Assembly (NCBI RefSeq): GCF_030546935.1
Contig: NZ_JAUOPH010000004.1
Location: forward strand, 62,001 to 126,000
Direction: 5' to 3'
Source: Marinobacter sp. 2_MG-2023
GTDB lineage: Bacteria; Pseudomonadota; Gammaproteobacteria; Pseudomonadales; Oleiphilaceae
Length of the DNA stretch: 64,000 nucleotides
Shown here: piece by piece, positions 50,203 through 59,095 of the stretch
Layout: the number at the start of each line of letters is the position of its first letter
Numbering within the stretch: position 1 is the stretch's first letter
Notes under the pieces: generated by a model
The model's database searches: none
The model's input: the letters and a program-made list of their open reading frames with translations, nothing else
What the model was told of the DNA's origin: nothing
Position numbers and translations under genes: made by a program

Positions 50203-51789
50203 TCACAAGTAACCTTGGCTGCGGAGATAGTCATCGTAGGTACCACTAAAGTCAGTAACACCCTCAGGCGTCAGCTCTATAATCCGAGTCGCCAATGAAG
50301 ACACAAACTCACGGTCATGGCTCACGAAAATCAGTGTACCGGGATAGTTCTCCAGCGCCAGGTTCAAAGCCTCGATGGACTCCATATCGAGGTGGTTGGT
50401 GGGCTCATCCAGCAGCATCACGTTAGGCTTCTGCAGAATCAGCTTGCCGAACAGCATGCGCCCCTGCTCACCACCGGAAATCACCCGCACCGATTTACCA
50501 ATATCATCGCCAGAGAACAACATACGCCCCAAGGTGCCGCGAACCAGTTGTTCGCCACCCGTCGTCCACTGAGCCATCCACTCCGACAACGTGTCGTCGT
50601 CAGCAAAATCATCCGTGTGATCCTGGGCGTAGTAGCCCACTTCGGCGCTGTCCGTCCACTTCACCTCACCACTGTCTGGCTCATAAGCACCTGCCAAACA
50701 CTGTAACAGCGTGGTTTTACCAATTCCGTTAGGGCCAATCACAGCCACTCGCTCGCCGGCCTCAACCTGCAGGTTCAACTTGTTGAACAGCGTATTCCCA
50801 TCAAAGCCTTTTGTCAGATCCCGAATGGTGACCGCCTGACGGTGCAATTTTTTGCCCTGCTCAAAACGAATGAAAGGGCTCACACGGCTGGAGGGCTTCA
50901 CTTCGTCCAGCTGAATCTTGTCGATCTGGCGTGCCCGGGAGGTGGCTTGTTTGGCTTTCGAAGCGTTGGCAGAGAAGCGGCTAACGAACTGCTGCAATTC
51001 CGCAATCTGAGCCTTTTTCTTGGCGTTATCCGACAGCATACGCTCACGGGCCTGGGTGGCGGCCGTCATATACTCATCATAGTTACCCGGGAACAGCTTC
51101 AGTTCACCGTAGTCCAGATCCGCCATGTGGGTGCACACGCTGTTCAGGAAGTGACGGTCGTGCGAAATGATGATCATGGTGCTGCTGCGCGCTACCAGAA
51201 TATTTTCCAGCCAGCGGATGGTGTTGATATCCAGGTGGTTGGTGGGCTCATCCAACAGCAAGACATCCGGGTCCGAGAACAGGGCCTGTGCCAACAGAAC
51301 ACGCAGCTTCCAGCCAGGCGCGAGGTTGCTCATCGGCCCATCGTGCTGTTCCAGGGGGATATCCAGGCCAAGGAGCAGTTCGCCCGCCCGGGATTCGGCG
51401 GTATAGCCGTCCATCTCGGCAAACTGAACCTCCAGGTCCGCCACCGCCATACCATCTTCTTCAGTCATCTCAGCCAGCGAATAGATGCGATCGCGCTCTT
51501 TTTTAACGTTCCACAGTTCTTCATGGCCCATGATCACAGTGTCCATGACAGAACAGGCCTCATAGGCGAACTGATCCTGACGCAGCTTACCCAGGCGAAC
51601 GTTCGGCTCAAGCATAACCTGCCCTGCGGAAGGCTCAAGGTCACCACCGAGGATCTTCATCAGGGTGGATTTGCCGCACCCATTAGCCCCGATCAGGCCG
51701 TAGCGATTGCCGTTACCGAACTTGGCGGAAACATTTTCAAAAAGGGGTTTAGCCCCGAATTGCATGGTGATATTGGCAGTAGAGATCAA
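50203..51789 (-). CDS. ybiT: ABC-F family ATPase YbiT
   Basis: A 528-residue soluble protein with two ABC ATPase domains joined by a charged linker. Walker [10 protein letters not shown] and GPNGIGKTT, and Walker [12 protein letters not shown] in both halves, are intact. The linker ([20 protein letters not shown]) and the ending ([14 protein letters not shown]) match E. coli YbiT. ABC-F proteins act on the ribosome E site. The start is TTG at 51789, which gives the family N-terminus ([10 protein letters not shown]). An ATG lies eight codons later. Confidence 0.94.
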   Translation of the reverse strand: MISTANITMQFGAKPLFENVSAKFGNGNRYGLIGANGCGKSTLMKILGGDLEPSAGQVMLEPNVRLGKLRQDQFAYEACSVMDTVIMGHEELWNVKKERDRIYSLAEMTEEDGMAVADLEVQFAEMDGYTAESRAGELLLGLDIPLEQHDGPMSNLAPGWKLRVLLAQALFSDPDVLLLDEPTNHLDINTIRWLENILVARSSTMIIISHDRHFLNSVCTHMADLDYGELKLFPGNYDEYMTAATQARERMLSDNAKKKAQIAELQQFVSRFSANASKAKQATSRARQIDKIQLDEVKPSSRVSPFIRFEQGKKLHRQAVTIRDLTKGFDGNTLFNKLNLQVEAGERVAVIGPNGIGKTTLLQCLAGAYEPDSGEVKWTDSAEVGYYAQDHTDDFADDDTLSEWMAQWTTGGEQLVRGTLGRMLFSGDDIGKSVRVISGGEQGRMLFGKLILQKPNVMLLDEPTNHLDMESIEALNLALENYPGTLIFVSHDREFVSSLATRIIELTPEGVTDFSGTYDDYLRSQGYL

Positions 51790-51971
51790 GAAACAAACCT
51801 ATAGATGTGAGGGCCGACGCTGCGCCAGCTAAATAAAGCGGGCATTGTACAGGTTTGCAGTGACAATCGTGAGGCCGCAGAAACACCGATAAAAAGGCTT
51901 GCCTCCGGCGATAGGGACGGGCAGCATTCCCTCTCTGAAGTATCCATTCATTCTAGTTAAGGATCGTTACC

Positions 51972-52250
51972 ATGACACAGGCAACCGCGCGCCACATTCT
52001 GGTAGACAGCGAAGCAAAGTGTGAAGAACTGAAGAAAGAGATTGAAGGCGGTAAAGATTTCGCTGAAGTTGCAAAGCAGCACTCTTCTTGCCCGTCTGGC
52101 CGCAACGGCGGCGACCTGGGCTCATTCGGCCCCGGCCAGATGGTTCCTGAGTTTGACAAAGTGGTCTTTAGTGGCGAAGTGAACAAGGTTCTCGGGCCAG
52201 TAAAAACCCAGTTTGGCTACCACCTTCTGGAAGTAACCAGCCGCAGTTAA
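51972..52250 (+). CDS. ppiC: Peptidyl-prolyl isomerase, parvulin type (PpiC)
   Basis: A 92-residue single-domain parvulin without a signal peptide, so cytosolic. The family motifs ARHILVDSEAKCEELKKEIE, KQHSSCPSGRNGGDLGSFG, MVPEFDKVVFSG and TQFGYHLLEVTSR are all present and the length equals E. coli PpiC. It catalyses cis-trans isomerisation of X-Pro bonds. It is divergent from ybiT and followed by a stem-loop. Confidence 0.95.
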   Translation: MTQATARHILVDSEAKCEELKKEIEGGKDFAEVAKQHSSCPSGRNGGDLGSFGPGQMVPEFDKVVFSGEVNKVLGPVKTQFGYHLLEVTSRS

Positions 52251-52317
52251 GAGCCTTCAGCCGCATGTGGAGGAACCTTTACTTATAAGCCGAAGGTTCT
52301 CCCGCCGCGGGCTGCAG

Positions 52318-52346
52318 ATTGGCTCCTGATTGCATCGGGAGCCAAT
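52318..52346. terminator. Stem-loop between ppiC and the converging DUF2059-like gene
   Basis: ATTGGCTCC (52318-52326) pairs with GGAGCCAAT (52338-52346) around an 11-base loop. A second pair GAACCTT/AAGGTTC lies just before (52273-52299). Neither is followed by a clean U-tract. Confidence 0.5.
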
Positions 52347-52380
52347 CCTGCCAGCGCTGACTATTCTTCTAGCTAATTCC

Positions 52381-53199
52381 CTACTTCTGCGGGGCAAGAA
52401 AGCGTGCCATCTGGTTTCCGATGGACTCAATCGGATCCGTAATAGCCTGCTGAATACTCTGGGTAACGGTTTTAGAAAACGCAGTGCCCGGGCCACTTTC
52501 CAGAAAATCAATATACAGCCCCATTTCTTGAGAGCTGATGTTTTCATAGGTGTGCAAGTAGCTGTCGTACACCTGCTGTTCAACGATGCCCCGGATTTTG
52601 CCGCGCTGGTTTTCTATGCTTTGTTTAAGCTCATCGTAATTCACCGAATCACTGCTGAATGCAGCCATGGCGGTTGCCAACCCAAGCTGCACGGCAATGG
52701 TCGTATCCACCGTGCTTTCAGTCGCGCGGGCTGCACGATCAAACCGCTCAAACATTTTTGCGCGATCCGTACCCTTATATTTCTCGTTCAAATCCGATGC
52801 TCTGGCCTGAATCTGCTTCCAGACAACTGGGTCCGAAGCCGCGATTTCTGCCGCCGAGATTTTCTGGGCAACCGGGGTCGTGTACCAACTCTCTACCGCT
52901 TCAAGCTGTTTCCCGGAGAGGTCGCGCTCCAGGTTGTTCACGATTTCCTGTTCTATGTCTGCAGCGCGAAAACTGTTAGTCACCACATAGCCAATGGTAT
53001 CTGCCACCATAGGCGGTAGTTGCTGACTGCGCTTCATACCCTCGCGAATACCTTCACTCATCATGGCAGGGTAACGATCTACAATATCGTCTATGGGCGA
53101 TGCATCTAAAACCTGCTGAGCACTAGGCGTTGCCATAACGGGGCCAGCCAGGAACAGGCCGGTGATTAAAAGAGGTTTAACTAGGGTGCCAAGCTTCAT
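52381..53199 (-). CDS. DUF2059-like periplasmic protein
   Basis: A 272-residue helical protein with a signal peptide (cleavage after VMA near residue 23). Two DUF2059-like repeats are seen: LSGKQLEAVESWYTTPVAQKI around residue 95 and ISSQEMGLYIDFLESGPGTAF around residue 225, each ending in the characteristic short segment after a Leu/Gly-rich helix. No catalytic motif is visible and the function is unknown. It is transcribed away from the lysozyme-like gene. Confidence 0.8.
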   Translation of the reverse strand: MKLGTLVKPLLITGLFLAGPVMATPSAQQVLDASPIDDIVDRYPAMMSEGIREGMKRSQQLPPMVADTIGYVVTNSFRAADIEQEIVNNLERDLSGKQLEAVESWYTTPVAQKISAAEIAASDPVVWKQIQARASDLNEKYKGTDRAKMFERFDRAARATESTVDTTIAVQLGLATAMAAFSSDSVNYDELKQSIENQRGKIRGIVEQQVYDSYLHTYENISSQEMGLYIDFLESGPGTAFSKTVTQSIQQAITDPIESIGNQMARFLAPQK

Positions 53200-53267
53200 T
53201 TAATTATCATCCTGTTTGATGGGTGCTGCGTTTATGACACGCGCACCCTTCCCTGAGCAAGCAATCC

Positions 53268-54008
53268 ATGGGTTCCGGAGATGACAGTTTGGTAGGAAAA
53301 TTCTGGAGACCGGCGCGCCCACGTAAAAGACGGCGCCAGACACGCCGTAACCTGTGGAGATTCCGACTGAAATGGTACGGCCTTCCGGTACTGGGGCTGC
53401 TTATCGGCACCTGGGCAACCTTGAGGTTCAGTCTGCTGGCCCCGGAACCGCCAGTTAATCCCGACAATGTATGTGAGATTTTTCGTGAGCATACCGTTTG
53501 GTATGACTATGCAAAAAACTCTCAGGACCGCTGGGGCACGCCCATCGCCACCCAAATGGCGTTCGTTTATTACGAATCTTCATTCCGCAGCCACGCCAAA
53601 CCTCCCAGGACTTTGCTATGGGGGTTTATTCCCTGGAGCCGGCCAACCACAGCCTATGGCTACGCCCAAGCCCTGGACCCGGCATGGGGAGAGTATCTGA
53701 TGGCCAACGGCGATGGTCTGTTTACCGTTCGTACCGATATGGAGCACGCACTGGATTTCGTGGGTTGGTACAACCACCTCACCCACCAACAACTTGGCAT
53801 TGCCTTCCACAGCCCGCGCCAACTTTACCTGGCTTATCATGAGGGTCGGGGCGGCTACGCCCGCAAAACATATAACCGCAAGCCCGCAGTTACGGCTCTG
53901 GCTTCACGGGTTCAGAACCGCGCCTTTCTTTACGATAATCAGCTCCAATCCTGTGAGCAGGAATTTCAGTGCTGGCGCTGGTATCAGTTCTGGCCATTCT
54001 GCGGTTGA
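53268..54008 (+). CDS. Membrane-anchored lysozyme-like (SLT-type) protein
   Basis: A 246-residue protein with a strongly basic cytoplasmic N-terminus (RPARPRKRRRQTRRNLWRF), one membrane segment (about 38-55) and a periplasmic lysozyme-like domain. There the catalytic-type Glu lies in MAFVYYESSFRSH, with TTAYGYAQALDPAW and LYLAYHEGRGGYARKTY following, as in transglycosylase SLT relatives. It probably cleaves or binds peptidoglycan. The ATG at 53268 lacks a ribosome site. A TTG at 53289 follows GGAG by eight bases and may be the true start. Confidence 0.8.
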   Translation: MGSGDDSLVGKFWRPARPRKRRRQTRRNLWRFRLKWYGLPVLGLLIGTWATLRFSLLAPEPPVNPDNVCEIFREHTVWYDYAKNSQDRWGTPIATQMAFVYYESSFRSHAKPPRTLLWGFIPWSRPTTAYGYAQALDPAWGEYLMANGDGLFTVRTDMEHALDFVGWYNHLTHQQLGIAFHSPRQLYLAYHEGRGGYARKTYNRKPAVTALASRVQNRAFLYDNQLQSCEQEFQCWRWYQFWPFCG

Positions 54009-54020
54009 GATTGCGAATTA

Positions 54021-54920
54021 TCATGCGGTCGGGTTGAACTCTATGATCGCGGCCTGGGCACGCAGTCGGTCCACCAGAAACTCCATCACAATACGAACTC
54101 TCGCCATTTGCTGAGTGTCCTGGCTTACATGCACCCACAGGTCGACACTTTCACCCTCGATAGGATCTGACAGCCGGCGCAGCTCTTTAGTGCCTTCGCC
54201 CAGGAAGCACGGCAATACAGCCAGGCCTGCGCCGGAGCGCGCCAACGCATGCATGGCGTGCAGACTGTTACACCGGATGACCGACGTAGCGTTTTTCAGG
54301 TGTTTGCGATACCAGCGGCCCGTAGCCAAGTGGCTGAAGGTTTCGTCCGGGATAATCCAGAGACAGTCTTCGGGCTGGTTTTCAATATCCATATTACGGT
54401 TGCGCCGGCAGTAGCTGGCTGAACCATAAACAGCCGATTCGATTGCGGCTATCCGCTCACCCTCGAGTGTTGCCTGAGGTTTATTTTCAGGGCGAAGTGT
54501 AAGGTCCGCCTCCCTGTGTGTGAGGTTGGTTACGTCATTATCTGTAAGAACTTCCAGTTCAATATCCGGAAACTCGCGCACCAGTTCTGCCAGAACCGAC
54601 CCGAGCAATTCGCTCATCATCGTATCCTCAGCGGCCAGCCGCACCTTGCCCACGGGTGCAGAGTCCTGCCCGACCAGCTTGCGCTCGAGATTTTCCATCT
54701 CAACCGATAGCTTTTCGGCGTTACGAAAGGCGGTTTCTCCAACCGGCGTCAGCTGCAAGCCATCCCGGTTGCGCTCGAAAAACTGCACCCCCAGCGACTC
54801 TTCCATCTGGTCCAGACGGCGTAAAACCGTGGTTTGGTGCACTCCCAGTATTTCTCCGGCTTTTGCGAGTGTTCCGCCTATTGCCAAAGCATGTATATAT
54901 CGAAGATAATCCCAGTCCAT
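54021..54920 (-). CDS. LysR-family transcriptional regulator
   Basis: A 299-residue LysR regulator. The N-terminal helix-turn-helix (YIHALAIGGTLAKAGEILGVHQTTVLRRLDQME) is followed by the linker helix and an effector-binding domain (VGKVRLAAEDTMMSELLGSVL, SGAGLAVLPCFLG). Divergent across 141 bases lies a 63-aa small ORF with a strong ribosome site, a possible target. The effector is unknown. Confidence 0.93.
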   Translation of the reverse strand: MDWDYLRYIHALAIGGTLAKAGEILGVHQTTVLRRLDQMEESLGVQFFERNRDGLQLTPVGETAFRNAEKLSVEMENLERKLVGQDSAPVGKVRLAAEDTMMSELLGSVLAELVREFPDIELEVLTDNDVTNLTHREADLTLRPENKPQATLEGERIAAIESAVYGSASYCRRNRNMDIENQPEDCLWIIPDETFSHLATGRWYRKHLKNATSVIRCNSLHAMHALARSGAGLAVLPCFLGEGTKELRRLSDPIEGESVDLWVHVSQDTQQMARVRIVMEFLVDRLRAQAAIIEFNPTA

Positions 54921-55061
54921 AGCTACTGCATATTTGCAACGTGAGTACGGAGTTTAACGTATTTAAGCTGCAAAAAAATACCTTTAGTATTCATCGTAAA
55001 TTCGGGTCAAACCCTTTATTCACTCATTAATTGTTAATCACCAGCCAAGGAGGAAGTCGCT

Positions 55062-55253
55062 ATGGCTCATAAGCACATTGCAACCGTTCACCCGCTACCG
55101 TCCAGTATCCTCCACAACAGTGCTGGAGTAAGAAGTCATCACACCCGTGCAGCTGCAAAGATCGCGGTACAGTTCATGAGCAGAAAAATGCGCTCGTTTA
55201 ACCGTAAGGCTGTAGCAGTAACTGATATCACCCAAATGCAGGGTGGTCACTGA
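55062..55253 (+). CDS. Small basic hypothetical protein (63 aa)
   Basis: A 63-residue frame with an excellent ribosome site (AAGGAGGAAG) eight bases before the ATG and its own intrinsic terminator 19 bases after the stop, so it is very likely expressed. The product is rich in His, Arg, Ser and Ala with no signal or membrane segment and ends ITQMQGGH. No family is recognised. It is divergent from the LysR regulator, which may control it. Confidence 0.75.
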   Translation: MAHKHIATVHPLPSSILHNSAGVRSHHTRAAAKIAVQFMSRKMRSFNRKAVAVTDITQMQGGH

Positions 55254-55270
55254 TTCCAGTCGAACATACG

Positions 55271-55303
55271 TAAAAAGCTGCGCCATACAGCGCAGCTTTT
55301 TAC
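55271..55303 (+). terminator. Rho-independent terminator of the 63-aa gene
   Basis: AAAAAGCTGCGC pairs with GCGCAGCTTTTT around a short loop (ATACA region), with A- and T-tracts on both sides, so it can work in both directions. Confidence 0.88.
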
Positions 55304-55318
55304 GGGAAAACCAGACTG

Positions 55319-55356
55319 AAAACGCCGACGATTCTGAACAGAGTCGTCGGCGTTTT
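55319..55356 (-). terminator. Rho-independent terminator of the acyl-CoA synthetase gene
   Basis: AAAACGCCGACGA (55319-55331) pairs with TCGTCGGCGTTTT (55344-55356). On the minus strand it follows the synthetase stop by 11 bases and ends in T residues. Confidence 0.82.
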
Positions 55357-55367
55357 GCATTACACGC

Positions 55368-57050
55368 TCAGAACTCCCAGATTACTTTCTTCTTCTGCTC
55401 AAACCACTCGTCCATTTTGCGGTTATATACATCCTCGATAATGTTGCGTTTAATCTTCATGGTAGGCGTCAGCATCCCGTTCTCCATCGTCCAGGGCTCT
55501 TTCACCGCAACCACAAACGCAATTTTCTCGTGGGCCTCGCAGTCTTTGTTCACCGCCTCCAGTTCCTCCGCCAACTCCCGTTCCAGCGCCTCCCGGCTGG
55601 AGCCGGTTTCCAGAGAATCCCTGACATCTTCTGAAAGCAACAACATAAGGCAGGGCTGGGGCTGATTGGCCCCAGCCACGCAGACCACTTCCACCGAAGG
55701 GTGATTGAACCTGTTTTCGATGGGCACCGGCACTACGTACTTGCCTTTGGACGTTTTGAACAGGTCTTTCACCCGGCCTGTAATCTGCAGATACCCATCA
55801 GCGTTGATTTCCCCCATGTCGCCGGTTTTGAGGAAACCATCGGTAGTGACATCTTCTCGGGTTTTTTCCTCATTCTGATAGTAACCCAGCATCATTCCAG
55901 GGCTCTTGACCTGTATCTCGCCACCTTCACCAATACGATGTTCAACACCTGGATTGGCTACGCCCACATAGCCGATCCTGGCCTCCCCGGGGCGGCTGGC
56001 GTGGGAGTAACCGAAGTTTTCTGTCATGCCGTAGACTTCCAGCAGCTCCAGCCCGAGGTTGCGGTACCAGGTGATGATCTCTTCGGACAAGGGAGCGGCA
56101 CCGGTCAGAGCGGCCCGACAATGATCCAGACCCAGTTGCTTCAGTACCTTCTTTTTCACCATTGAGCCTATAAACGGAATACTGAACAGCAACTTCTGTT
56201 TTTTAGGCGGCAGTTTGGCGTTAATCCCCAGGTAGAACTTCATCCACAGGCGTGGGACCGAAAAGAAAAGGGTTGGCCGGGCGCGCTGCAAGTCCTGCTG
56301 AAAAGTTTCCAGGGTATTGGCAAAGTACAGGTGAAAGCCGAAATACAGGGATTGGGTTTCCACCGCAGCCCGCTCAGCCACGTGTGCCAGTGGCAAATAG
56401 GACAGCATACGATCATCGGATGACGCGGTGAACATCTGTTGCAAACCGTCGGCGACTGACATCATGGCGCGGAAGCTGTGCATTACCCCTTTGGGGCGAC
56501 CGGTGCTGCCGGAGGTATATTTAATCGTCGCCAGGCTATCCGGGTCGGGTAGCTTTGGTGAAGCCGGCTCATACTCCGCAATAATGTCCAGCCACTTTGG
56601 CGTATCATTCCGCGGCGACATCGGCAGGGATATGATCGGAAGATCGGAAGGAAGATGCCCTTTTATATCGTTCCATCCATCCGCCGTTCCATCAAGCTTC
56701 CCCAGAAACAACAACTTAACCCCGCTGTGTTCAAGGATATAGGCGGCAGCTTCCCCGTTCAGGGTTGGATAGAGCGGCACAGATACATGCCCTGCAGCCC
56801 AGATGGCCAGGTCTGACAGTATCCAGTGGGCACTGTTTTTACCCAGAACTGCGATATTGCTAGGTTCTGGTAGCTCAAGACTGTTGAGGTGGGCCGCCAT
56901 TCGCGACACCTGATCGGCGGCTTGCTTCCAGGTGATGTCTTCCACCGTGCCGTCGGGATAGGGTTGAGTCAGATAGATTTTTTCCGGGTTGTGCTCCGCC
57001 CAGAAATATAAGCAGTGCAAGGATGTCTGCCTACGGGGGTCCATTGCCAT
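55368..57050 (-). CDS. Long-chain fatty-acid-CoA ligase-like AMP-dependent synthetase
   Basis: A 560-residue adenylate-forming enzyme of the long-chain acyl-CoA synthetase subgroup. P-loop YTSGSTGRPKG, the A-motif YGMTENFGYSHAS, LKTGDMGEINADG and a C-terminal lysine region (MKIKRNIIEDVYNRKMDEWF) are intact. The domain order matches bacterial homologues of eukaryotic long-chain synthetases. The ATG at 57050 follows AAGGAG. An upstream in-frame start at 57101 has no support. It has its own terminator. The substrate is presumably long-chain or branched fatty acids. Confidence 0.92.
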   Translation of the reverse strand: MAMDPRRQTSLHCLYFWAEHNPEKIYLTQPYPDGTVEDITWKQAADQVSRMAAHLNSLELPEPSNIAVLGKNSAHWILSDLAIWAAGHVSVPLYPTLNGEAAAYILEHSGVKLLFLGKLDGTADGWNDIKGHLPSDLPIISLPMSPRNDTPKWLDIIAEYEPASPKLPDPDSLATIKYTSGSTGRPKGVMHSFRAMMSVADGLQQMFTASSDDRMLSYLPLAHVAERAAVETQSLYFGFHLYFANTLETFQQDLQRARPTLFFSVPRLWMKFYLGINAKLPPKKQKLLFSIPFIGSMVKKKVLKQLGLDHCRAALTGAAPLSEEIITWYRNLGLELLEVYGMTENFGYSHASRPGEARIGYVGVANPGVEHRIGEGGEIQVKSPGMMLGYYQNEEKTREDVTTDGFLKTGDMGEINADGYLQITGRVKDLFKTSKGKYVVPVPIENRFNHPSVEVVCVAGANQPQPCLMLLLSEDVRDSLETGSSREALERELAEELEAVNKDCEAHEKIAFVVAVKEPWTMENGMLTPTMKIKRNIIEDVYNRKMDEWFEQKKKVIWEF

Positions 57051-57300
57051 GAACAACTCCTTATTGTTTTTATCGTTTGTTGAACCTGTACCAATTCTCA
57101 AGAATCGAAATCAAGATCAGACTCATCTTAACCTGATTTCTGAAGAGCTCAATGGCATTAGACACCCTGTCTGGTGGCAAAACGCACTGCATGACGTCAG
57201 GGAGGCTAAAGAAAATGATTATATTTTTGTGACATTAATCAAGATTGGTCTAGAGTGGAAAATGAAGCGTATCGAATCCCATCACTCATAGGAGACTGCC

Positions 57301-57408
57301 ATGAGACAATCGAGTCGCTCTTTTCTGATTTTTCCAGCCTGGGGATTTATTCTGCTTGGCTCAGCCGCTTTCTTGTACAGCGCTTACGCAGGCATGCTGG
57401 GTTCTTGA
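57301..57408 (+). CDS. Small single-span membrane protein (35 aa)
   Basis: A 35-residue frame with AGGAG seven bases before the ATG. After a basic start (MRQSSRSF) there is one hydrophobic helix (LIFPAWGFILLGSAAFLYSA) and a short tail, the typical form of bacterial small membrane proteins. It faces the converging lrp-type gene, whose stop lies 36 bases after. No homologue can be named from sequence alone. Confidence 0.6.
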   Translation: MRQSSRSFLIFPAWGFILLGSAAFLYSAYAGMLGS

Positions 57409-57443
57409 TACTCACAGTTTGAACAATAGCATTCGGAAAGCGC

Positions 57444-57914
57444 CTAACGCCGGAAACGGGTTTCCAGAACCACCGCCGAGTTAGTGCGCTCAACACCGTC
57501 AAGGTTTCCAATTTCGTCCAGCACGGCACTCAACTCCTCCAGAGACTGAGCCTGCACGATCGCTATAAGGTCGTATTCCCCGCTGACCGAGAACAATTGC
57601 GCTACCTGGCTGATACCCTCAAGCGCGGTATTCGTTCGTGCAGTCAGTTTCTGCACAACTTTTATCGAAACATGAGCCTCTACCTGGCTACTTGAAAAAG
57701 CCCCTCCCAACTGCACCGAATACCCGGCAATTACTCCACTGCTTTCCAGGCGAGCTATCCGGTTTTGAACCGTTGTGCGTGACAGGTTTAAAGCTCTGGC
57801 AAGTTCACTGATGCTGGTTCTGGCGTTCTGACGGAGCAGCATAAGTAGCTTCTGGTCTTTGGTTCCGATCACTTTGATCACCTGATTGGTCATTTTGATA
57901 AAATAACAACTCAT
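57444..57914 (-). CDS. Lrp/AsnC-family transcriptional regulator
   Basis: A 156-residue regulator with an N-terminal helix-turn-helix (TSISELARALNLSRTTVQNRIARLE) and a C-terminal RAM ligand-binding domain (VAQLFSVSGEYDLIAIVQAQSLEEL). A TATAAT on its strand (57929-57924) lies only ten bases from the ATG at 57914, so the mRNA would be nearly leaderless, or the ATG seven codons downstream (57893) is used. It is divergent from astA across 74 bases and is its likely regulator, responding to an amino acid. Confidence 0.92.
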   Translation of the reverse strand: MSCYFIKMTNQVIKVIGTKDQKLLMLLRQNARTSISELARALNLSRTTVQNRIARLESSGVIAGYSVQLGGAFSSSQVEAHVSIKVVQKLTARTNTALEGISQVAQLFSVSGEYDLIAIVQAQSLEELSAVLDEIGNLDGVERTNSAVVLETRFRR

Positions 57915-57988
57915 TTAGATCAAATTATACCTGCAACCTGTTAGTACATCACTTCATACTGTTCCAAAACACTGTCAGGTTGCAGCCC

Positions 57989-59095
57989 ATGGTCATTCGC
58001 CCGATTACCGACACAGATCTGGACACTCTTGCTCAGATAGCCAAGGAGTCCGGCCCGGGGTTTACCTCCCTGATGCCAGACAGAGATGCTCTGGCGCGAA
58101 AAATCGCCCACTCCATGGCCAGTTTCGAGCGCCGGGTGACCAGCCCGGGCGACGAACATTATCTGTTCGTGCTGGAAGATGAGAGCACCGGTGATATTCT
58201 CGGCACCTCTGGCATAGAAGCAAATGCGGGGCACACCCGGCCGCTTTATCATTTTCGACGCAATACGGTTACCCATCACTCCCGAGACCTCGGTCTTCGT
58301 CGAAGTGTGGAAACTCTCACCCGCTGCAACCATTACACTGGCTATTCCGAGATTTGCTCGCTCTATTTACGGCCTGAACTCCGCCGGGCCCATGCTGGCA
58401 AACTCCTATCCAGAGTGCGCTTCCTGTTTATGGCACAGCACCCGGAACGCTTTTCAGACAAAGTGATTGCAGAGATGCGAGGTGTGTCCAATGGCGCTGG
58501 CCAGTCGCCATTCTGGAACTGGTTGAAGGCACATTTTGTGGATCTGGAGTTCGGCCGGGCGACACATCTGGTAGGTAGCGGCTACACTGAATTTATAGAT
58601 GAGTTGATGCCATCGCATCCTCTTTACACCTGCCTCATGAGCAAAGAGGCCCGTGCAGTTCTCAGTCAGGTACACGAGAACACGCGGCCGGCTCTGAAGA
58701 TACTGGAAGCCGAAGGGTTTCAACACAAAGGGCTCATAGACCTGTTTGACGCGGGCCCAACAGTTGAGTGCGCTCTGGCTGATATCGCCAGCGTAAGGTC
58801 TTCTTCAGCCTGCCCCATCATTATTAGTGAAACGGGTAAAAGAACTGGCAACGGCCATGAACACAACAGATACCAGCCTGATGAGCCGATCCTGATTGCA
58901 AATACAGGTACGGCAGACTTTCGGGCCACTGTCTCATCCGAGGTGTCCGCCCAGCCTGATAAGCTGACTGTTCCCCTGGCCCTCGCTGAAAAGCTGCACC
59001 TGAGGAATGGCAACTTCGCGCGCACTTTGCCCTTGGGTCAGTCAACGCCAACACAAACCCGAAATACGGCCCCGGAGTTAAGTTATGCATACTGA
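57989..59095 (+). CDS. astA: Arginine N-succinyltransferase
   Basis: A 368-residue enzyme of the first step of the AST pathway, transferring succinyl from succinyl-CoA to L-arginine. Family segments are clear (MVIRPITDTDLDTLA at the start, HYLFVLEDESTGDILGTSGI, SEICSLYLRPELRR, VIAEMRGVSN, ELMPSHPLYTCLM, GFQHKGLIDLFDAGPTVEC). The ATG at 57989 fits AstA/AruF starts. An in-frame TTG at 57980 is less likely. The C-terminal tail of about 50 residues is longer than in E. coli. No other ast genes are next to it. It overlaps the DUF1338 gene by 11 bases. Confidence 0.94.
   Translation: MVIRPITDTDLDTLAQIAKESGPGFTSLMPDRDALARKIAHSMASFERRVTSPGDEHYLFVLEDESTGDILGTSGIEANAGHTRPLYHFRRNTVTHHSRDLGLRRSVETLTRCNHYTGYSEICSLYLRPELRRAHAGKLLSRVRFLFMAQHPERFSDKVIAEMRGVSNGAGQSPFWNWLKAHFVDLEFGRATHLVGSGYTEFIDELMPSHPLYTCLMSKEARAVLSQVHENTRPALKILEAEGFQHKGLIDLFDAGPTVECALADIASVRSSSACPIIISETGKRTGNGHEHNRYQPDEPILIANTGTADFRATVSSEVSAQPDKLTVPLALAEKLHLRNGNFARTLPLGQSTPTQTRNTAPELSYAY

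Noticed and set aside
50025..50261. Reading frame of 78 codons on the minus strand across copy D
   Set aside because: It is a translation of the palindromic repeat plus the ends of two real genes. Such frames recur wherever the repeat occurs.
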